A stretch of 64,000 bases of DNA from positions 53,978,986 through 54,042,985 of the forward strand of contig NC_089781.1 in assembly GCF_040412425.1 (NCBI RefSeq), read 5' to 3'. The first letter of the stretch is position 1; the number at the start of each line of letters is the position of its first letter. Below, in pieces: positions 59,060 to 64,000 of the stretch. The stretch comes from Macrobrachium rosenbergii. Lineage: Eukaryota > Arthropoda > Malacostraca > Decapoda > Palaemonidae. The notes beneath the pieces are model-generated. The model saw only the letters and a program-made list of their open reading frames with translations. It searched no databases and was not told where the DNA came from. The translations under genes were made by a program, and so were the position numbers.

Positions 59060-59460
59060 TTCCACATTACGCAATATACACCGACGGATCTAAGTCACAG
59101 TACGGAGTGGAATATGCTGCAGTGTCCCAGGACAAAATCTTTTCAGTTCTCTCTACCAGATAATGCTTCAGTATTTACAGCTGAGTTAAGTGCAATAGCA
59201 TCAGCTATAAAAATAATTAAAGAAGCCTCATTTAATAATTTTGTGATTTATAGCGACTCCAGAAGTGCTATAGTAGCTATTCAAAGTTACAATCCAAAAA
59301 TAATATTGTACAACAATTAAGCTGTCACTCCATAAATTGTATAATAATGGAAAAAATATAGAAATATGTTGGATCCCTGCCCATGTAGGGATTAAAGGAA
59401 ATGAAGAAGCTGATAAAGCAGCTAAAGAAGCAGTCCACTTGACAAGAGCTAATGTAAACA
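59060..59460 (+). pseudogene. LINE RNase H
   Basis: Three frames carry the full RNase H set: IYTDGSKSQYG (Asp), FTAELSAIASAIKI (Glu), VIYSDSRSAIVAIQSY (Asp) and [20 protein letters not shown] (His/Asp). Frameshifts near 59150 and 59320 separate them. Frame 59552-59755, with ERDTQIILTRLQIGHTRLTH then GYLM, is the C-terminal region that usually follows. Confidence 0.85.
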
Positions 59461-60058
59461 TCCCTGTCAGTGACTGTTAAGATATATAAAAAATGGCAAA
59501 ATATATGGAATGAAGAACCTAAAAATAATAAATTGAAACAGATAATGTCCAGTGTTTGAAAATGGAGTTCATCATATCAGAGAAAGAGACACACAAATAA
59601 TTCTGACGCGTCTTCAAATAGGCCATACTCGTTTGACACATGGATACTTAATGAACAGTCCATGTTCATTCCCGAATGCCCAGATTGCATGTATATGTGT
59701 GAATGTCCAAAATATAACCTGCAGCGATTATCAAATTTTGGAACTAGATCAATAAAGAAAATTTTGTCAGAATCTCATACATTTTCAGTAATTTTAATGT
59801 TCATGAGGGGCTATGATTTAATTAATAAAATATAAAAATAAGTAAATAATAGAAATACGAAATACCTTATGGTGTCTAAAGAATTTTAAAACAAATAAAT
59901 TTTAAAATGTTGCTTAACTTTTTCTGAATTTTAATATACTATACCATTTTTGTAAGTATATATGGAAACATGAGTATAAAAGTACTTATTGTGTAAGTGT
60001 GTTCCAGTGTGAGAGCGTATGCGTTTGTGCAGTTTATAATTTCATTTTCATTCATTCA

Positions 60059-60196
60059 TCATCATACTGAATGACCTATTTGGTCCCAGTGCTAGGCCTA
60101 AGGCCTAGCCCTGGCATTTCATCCAAATCCTTCGGGCCAGCCCTATGAGAGCTGATAGTCAGCTCAGTGGTCTGGTTCAACAGTTTTGATAATAAA
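60059..60196 (-). repeat. SINE fragment
   Basis: CTGAATGACCTATTTGGTCC then CAGTGCTAGGCCTAAGGCC, AAATCCTTCGGGCCAGCCC and GAGAGCTGATAGTCAGCTC form the inverse of the SINE body seen at 7770-7830, 42490-42540 and 50485-50545. It ends in a short (AAT)n-like run directly before array 2. Confidence 0.7.
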
Positions 60197-60201
60197 ATAA
60201 T

Positions 60202-62784
60202 AAGCCTTTTTCTCTTGCTGTAACTGAATTTCTTTCTAAGTCTTTCTATGCTGCGGCAGCTGAATTCGTTTCTAAGCCTCTTCTCTCCTTCTGCAGCTGA
60301 ATTTTTTTCTATGCTGCTGCAGCTGAATTAGATTCTAATGCTTTCTGTCCTCCTGCTGCTGAATTTGCTTCTAAGCCTTTCTCCCTGCTGCAACTGAATT
60401 TGTTTCTAAGCTTTTCTCTCCTGCTGCAGCTGAATTTGTTTCTAAGCCTTTCTCTCCTGCTGTTGCTGAATTTGCTACTAAACATTTCTCTCCTGCTGCA
60501 ACTGAATTCGTTTCTAAGCCTTTGTCTCCTGCTGCAGCTGAATTTGCTTTAAAGCATTTCTCTCCTGCTGCAACTAAATTTGATTCTAAGCCTTTCTCTC
60601 TTGCTGCAACTGAATTTGATTCTAGGCCTTTCTTTCCTGCTGCAGTTGAATTTGTTTCTTAGCCTTTCTCTCTTGCTGCTGCTGAATTCGTTTCTAAGAC
60701 TTTCTTTCCTGTTGCTGCTTTATTTACTTCTAAGCCTTTCTCTGATGCTGCAACAGAATTTGTTTCTAGGCCTTTCTTTCCGGGAGCAGCTGAATTTGTT
60801 ACTAAGCCTTTCTCTCCTGCTGCTGCTGAATTTGTTTCCAAGCCTTTCTCTACTGCTACAGCTGATTTTGTTTCTAAGCCTTTCTGTGGTGCTGCAGCTA
60901 AATTTGCCTATAAGCCTTTCAACTCCTGCTGCAACTGAATTTGTTTCTTAGCCTTTCTTTCCTGTTGCTGCTTTATTTACTTCTAAGCCTTTCTCTGCTG
61001 CTACAGCTGAATTTGTTCCTAAGCCTTTCTCTCCTGTTGCAGGTGAATTTGTTCCTAAGCCTTTCTCTGCTTTGCAGCAGCTGAATTTGTTTCTAAGCCT
61101 TTCTCTGATATTGCTGCTGAATTTGTTTCTAAGCCTTTCTCTCATGCTGCAGCTTAATTTGCTTCTAAGTCTTTCTCTGCTACTGCAGCTGACTCTGTGT
61201 CCAAGACTTCCTCTCCTGTTGCAACTGAATTTCGTTCTAAGCCTTTCTATGCTGCTGCAGTTGAATTTGATTCTAAGCCTTTGTCTCCATGCTGCAGCTG
61301 AATTTGTATCTAACCCTTTTCCCTCCTGCTGCAGCAGAATTTCTTTCTAGGCCTTTCTCTCGTGCTGCAGCTGAATTTGTTTCTAAGCATTTCTCTGCTG
61401 CTGCAGCTGAATTTGTTTCTAATCCTTTCTCTCCTGCTGCTGCTGAATTTGTGTCTAAGCATTTCCCTGTTACTGCAGTTGAATTTGTTTTTAAGGTTTT
61501 CTCTCATGCTGCAGCTGAATTCGTTTCTGACCCTCTTCTCTCCTTCTGCAGCTGATTTGTTTCTAATCCTTTTCTCTCTTGCTGCAGCTGAATTTCTTTC
61601 CAGGCCTTCCTATGCTGCTGCAGCTATGAATTACTTTCTAAGCCTTTCTCTCCTGCTGCAAGTGAATTTGTTACTAAGCCTTTTCTCTCCTACTTCAGTT
61701 GAATTTGTTTCTAAAACTATCTGTGCTGCTGCAGATTAATTGGTTTCTAAGCCTTTCTCTTCTACTGCAGCTGAATTTGTTTCTAAGCCTTTTTCTTGTG
61801 TTGCAGGTGAATTTGTTTCTAGGCCTTTTCTCTCCTGTTGTAGGTGAATTTGTTTCTAAGCCTTTTTTCTCATGCTGCAGCTGAATTCGTTTCTAAGTCT
61901 TTTCTATCCTTCTGCCGGTGACTTTGTTTCTAGGCCTTTCTCTCCTGCTGCATGTGAATTTCTTTTTAGGCGCCTCTCTGCTGCTGCAGCTGAATTCGTT
62001 TCTAAGCCTTTCTCTCCTTCTACAGCTGAATTTACTCTAAGCCTTTCTCTCCAGCTGCAGCTGAATTTGTTTCTAAGCCTTTTCTCTCCTGCTGCAGCTG
62101 AATTTGTTTCTAGGACTTTCTCTTCTTCGGCTGAATTTGTTTCTAAGCCTTTCTCTGCTTCTGCAGCTGAATTTTTTTCAAAGGCTTTCTCTCATGCTGC
62201 TGCTGAATTCGTGTCTAAGCCTTTCTCTCATGCTGCAGCTGAAATTTTTCTAAGTCTTTTTTTCCTGCTGTAGCTAAATTTGTTTCTAATCCTTGCTTTC
62301 GTGGTTAAACTGAATTTGTCTCCAAGCCCTTTTGTCCTACTGCAGCTGAATTTGTTTCTAAACCTTTCTCTGCTGGTGCAGCTGAGTGTCTTTTTATGCC
62401 TTTCTCTCCTGCTGCAGCTGAATATGTTTCTAGGCCTTTCTCTGCTGCTGCAGCTTAATTTGTTTCTAAACCTTTTTTCTTCTGCTGCTGCTGAATTTAT
62501 TCCTAAGTCTTTCTTTTATGCTGTAGATAAATTTGTTTCTAAGCCTTGCTACAGCTGAATTTGTTCTTAAGCCTTTCTCTCCAGCTGCAGCTGAATTTAA
62601 TTCTAAGGCTTTCTCTGCTGCTGCAGCTAAATTCGTTTCTAAGCTTTTCTCAGTTTCTGTTGCTGAGTTTGTTTCTAAGCTTTTCTCTCTTGCTGCAGCA
62701 GAATTCGTCCCTAAGTGTCTCAGTTGCTGCAGTTGAATTTGTTTCTAAGCCTTTCTCTCCTGCTGCTGCTGCTGCTGCTGCTGA
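60202..62784. repeat. 36-bp minisatellite array 2
   Basis: About 2.58 kb of the same 36-bp unit as array 1 (AEFVSKPFSPAA-like), with more sequence variation and more indels not divisible by three. The plus-strand frames are short and constantly shift, arguing against a coding role. The 30-bp variant common in array 1 is almost absent here. The array ends in (GCT)n at about 62760-62782. Confidence 0.9.
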
Positions 62785-63530
62785 ATCCTCCCCAGACATG
62801 CCAAACATTACTTGACCTGACAGATGGGGAAGGAGGAAGAAGACCATCTCCCAATGGAATTTAGTTCAGCTGAGTTACTCCCTGCTGTCCCGATCCAGCA
62901 GCTTTATCTTTTTCCTTGATAACAGATACATACGGTATGATCACCTCTTATATCACAGAAACACAAAAGTGATGAGCAAAAATTTACAAGTTTAAGTAAA
63001 TACATTATTTAATACATACAAAGAAATACAAACAGTATTACTCTGAATTGCAGATAGGAAAGAGGATGGTTTCACAGATATGGAATACACAAATAACAAA
63101 TGGAATAGTTACACTGCGACCCTTGTTCTTATTGGGTGCTGGTTCATTGTAAGACGTCTGTCCTCCTTGGGACTACCAAGGGGTCTTCCTCTCTTTTTGG
63201 AGTGCTGCAGTGTCTTGCTCCTGTGGGCTGTCTCGAGATCCTTTAAAGATGAATGCAAAAGACTAGCAAACTTAGTATTATTTAATCTTCATCTGAGGAA
63301 AACACTGTTGTTTGCATCAAACGATGGGCCCTGGTTCCACTTTCAAATACGGAATCTTCATTCTTTGGAAACAAACACAGCGGGGCAAATCTCAGAGCCT
63401 TCTTTTGATAATAAAACAATCAATGATGGGGTTTCATGTCCCTCATCATTACAGGGTTTCTCTTAGATGCAGGAGTCTACCTGCTGTACCTAATGGGGCA
63501 AAAATCCTCAGGTCCCCAAGATGTACTTAC
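62785..63530. other. unassigned; intron-like on the minus strand
   Basis: On the minus strand, a pyrimidine-rich run ending in CTGTCAG (about 62811-62835) lies just before array 2 and looks like a splice acceptor. A donor GTAAGT lies at 63525-63530. The frames do not join in phase between them (a stop follows at once), so a gene running into the minisatellite is not supported. Other short frames here are unremarkable. Confidence 0.35.
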
Positions 63531-63683
63531 GGTCCGGAGCTCAGTTCTCAAGGAAGTCCTCTGTTCCATCGCTCTCTTCCCTGCCTTCTTCTTCTTCTTT
63601 TTTTTTGAGTTTGGTTCCACGCCATCAGTGTGATCATTTTTATATGAAACTGGAGCAGGGAATCTTGTTAATTCCTCGGACAT
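63531..63683 (-). CDS. candidate first coding exon of an unknown host gene
   Basis: The minus-strand ATG at 63681-63683 opens a 51-codon frame reading MSEELTRFPAPVSYKNDHTD, followed by GVEPNS, seven Lys and AGKRAMEQRTSLRTELRT. It ends exactly at a consensus donor (GTAAGT, 63525-63530) in phase 0. The Lys run comes from an AAG/AAA stretch. The ORF continues past the donor without obvious meaning. The start context (GGAATATGT) is unexceptional. I do not recognise the protein, and the next exon was not found. A chance ORF in a repeat is the alternative. Confidence 0.4.
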
Positions 63684-64000
63684 ATTCCATTGTAGCTAAG
63701 ACCATCTGGCTTAATACAGTCGATGCTGGCTTGATTTTTCCGTGTGGAAATAAAAAGCGAACAAATTTTGTAACATTAAACAATTCAAGATATAATTTTC
63801 TTTCAGTATATGTTATAACTGGGCACATGTTCAGGGTAACTAAAAATGTGGGGGGTGGTAAAGAAAGGGTGTGAACATTTGCTTGGCAGTCCTAAATGGT
63901 AAATTACACAAAGGATGTAAATTTGTTTGAAATGTATGGAGGCATACAAACATGCCCGTAACCAAATGGCTGCACAATATATTTAACAATCTCAAATAAT
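63684..64000. other. region upstream of the candidate exon
   Basis: AT-rich. No TATA box, repeat or coding structure could be supported. If the exon at 63531-63683 is real, its promoter or 5' UTR would be here. Confidence 0.3.

Larger units (their letters stand above)
55560..60058 (+). mobile_element. I-type LINE with gag, RT and RNase H but no endonuclease
   Basis: A non-LTR retrotransposon on the plus strand lies between the two minisatellite arrays. It has a leader (about 55560-56168), ORF1 with zinc knuckles (56169-57116), ORF2 linker and RT (57301-58780) and RNase H (about 59060-59450). The 3' region beyond 59760 is AT-rich. The APE endonuclease expected at the start of ORF2 is missing: the gag end is followed within about 180 bp by the linker. 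RNase H after RT indicates the I/LOA/R1-like group. Frameshifts and stops are frequent. Confidence 0.8.

Noticed and set aside
60202..62784. Arrays of short repeats as a CRISPR
   Set aside because: Units are contiguous 36-bp tandem repeats without unique spacers, in a eukaryotic genome.
62785..63530. Splicing of the 63531-63683 exon into the minisatellite array
   Set aside because: The acceptor before the array would put a stop codon immediately in phase 0, so the two cannot be joined directly.

Overview
This window is non-coding, repeat-dominated eukaryotic DNA, most likely from an arthropod and probably a decapod crustacean. The organism call is an inference. It rests on the very high density of long (TA)n, (CT)n and (AAT)n microsatellites, on split genes with GT-AG introns, on the mix of LINE, Ty3/gypsy, DIRS, hAT and piggyBac elements, and on short tRNA-derived repeats. 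There is no operon structure, rRNA gene, CRISPR array or bacterial signal. Nearly every coding-like stretch is a broken mobile element. Host coding sequence is limited to two small in-frame exons at 9.9-10.2 kb (+ strand) and one candidate first coding exon at 63.5-63.7 kb (- strand).

Layout. 1-161 is the 3' tail of a LINE. 0.16-2.8 kb is unassigned. 2.8-3.7 kb is a piggyBac transposase relic (-). 4.05-5.69 kb is unassigned coding-like sequence. 5.69-8.6 kb is a LINE (-) with the same 3' tail as position 1, interrupted by a tRNA-derived SINE at 7.74-8.02 kb. 8.6-12.2 kb holds the two host exons and intron-like DNA. 12.25-17.1 kb is a decayed DIRS-type tyrosine-recombinase retrotransposon (-). 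17.1-19.3 kb is AT-rich DNA with a decayed tandem repeat. 19.99-26.87 kb is a second LINE (-) split by a complete but dead Ty3/gypsy element (21.12-25.64 kb) with both LTRs. 27.2-27.55 kb is an inverted relic of the DIRS terminus. 27.6-34.1 kb is mostly unassigned, with a tRNA-derived SINE and several microsatellites.

34.5-34.9 kb is a foldback element with a tRNA-like core between (TA)n tracts. 34.97-41.15 kb is a second Ty3/gypsy element (-) with gag, protease, RT, RNase H, integrase and an env-like third frame. 42.36-43.22 kb holds tandem copies of the same tRNA-like repeat. 43.36-43.63 kb is a small foldback. 43.64-45.24 kb is a hAT element with a perfect 8-bp target duplication. 45.49-45.81 kb is a second foldback that shares its outer arm with the first but has a different tRNA-like head. 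46.37-49.78 kb holds two more LINE remnants (-).

53.1-55.4 kb and 60.2-62.8 kb are two arrays of one 36-bp minisatellite. Between them lies an I-type LINE (+) that has gag, RT and RNase H but no endonuclease. The rest is low-complexity or unassigned.

The most interesting signal is the modular family of short repeats at 34.5, 42.4-43.2 and 45.5 kb. Each copy has RNA polymerase III-like A and B boxes and a (TA)n-adjacent 3' tail. Two of them are foldbacks, and two tRNA-like heads appear to share one tail. The second is the env-bearing gypsy element. The third is the nested LINE/gypsy region, with a short LINE patch inside the gypsy RT.
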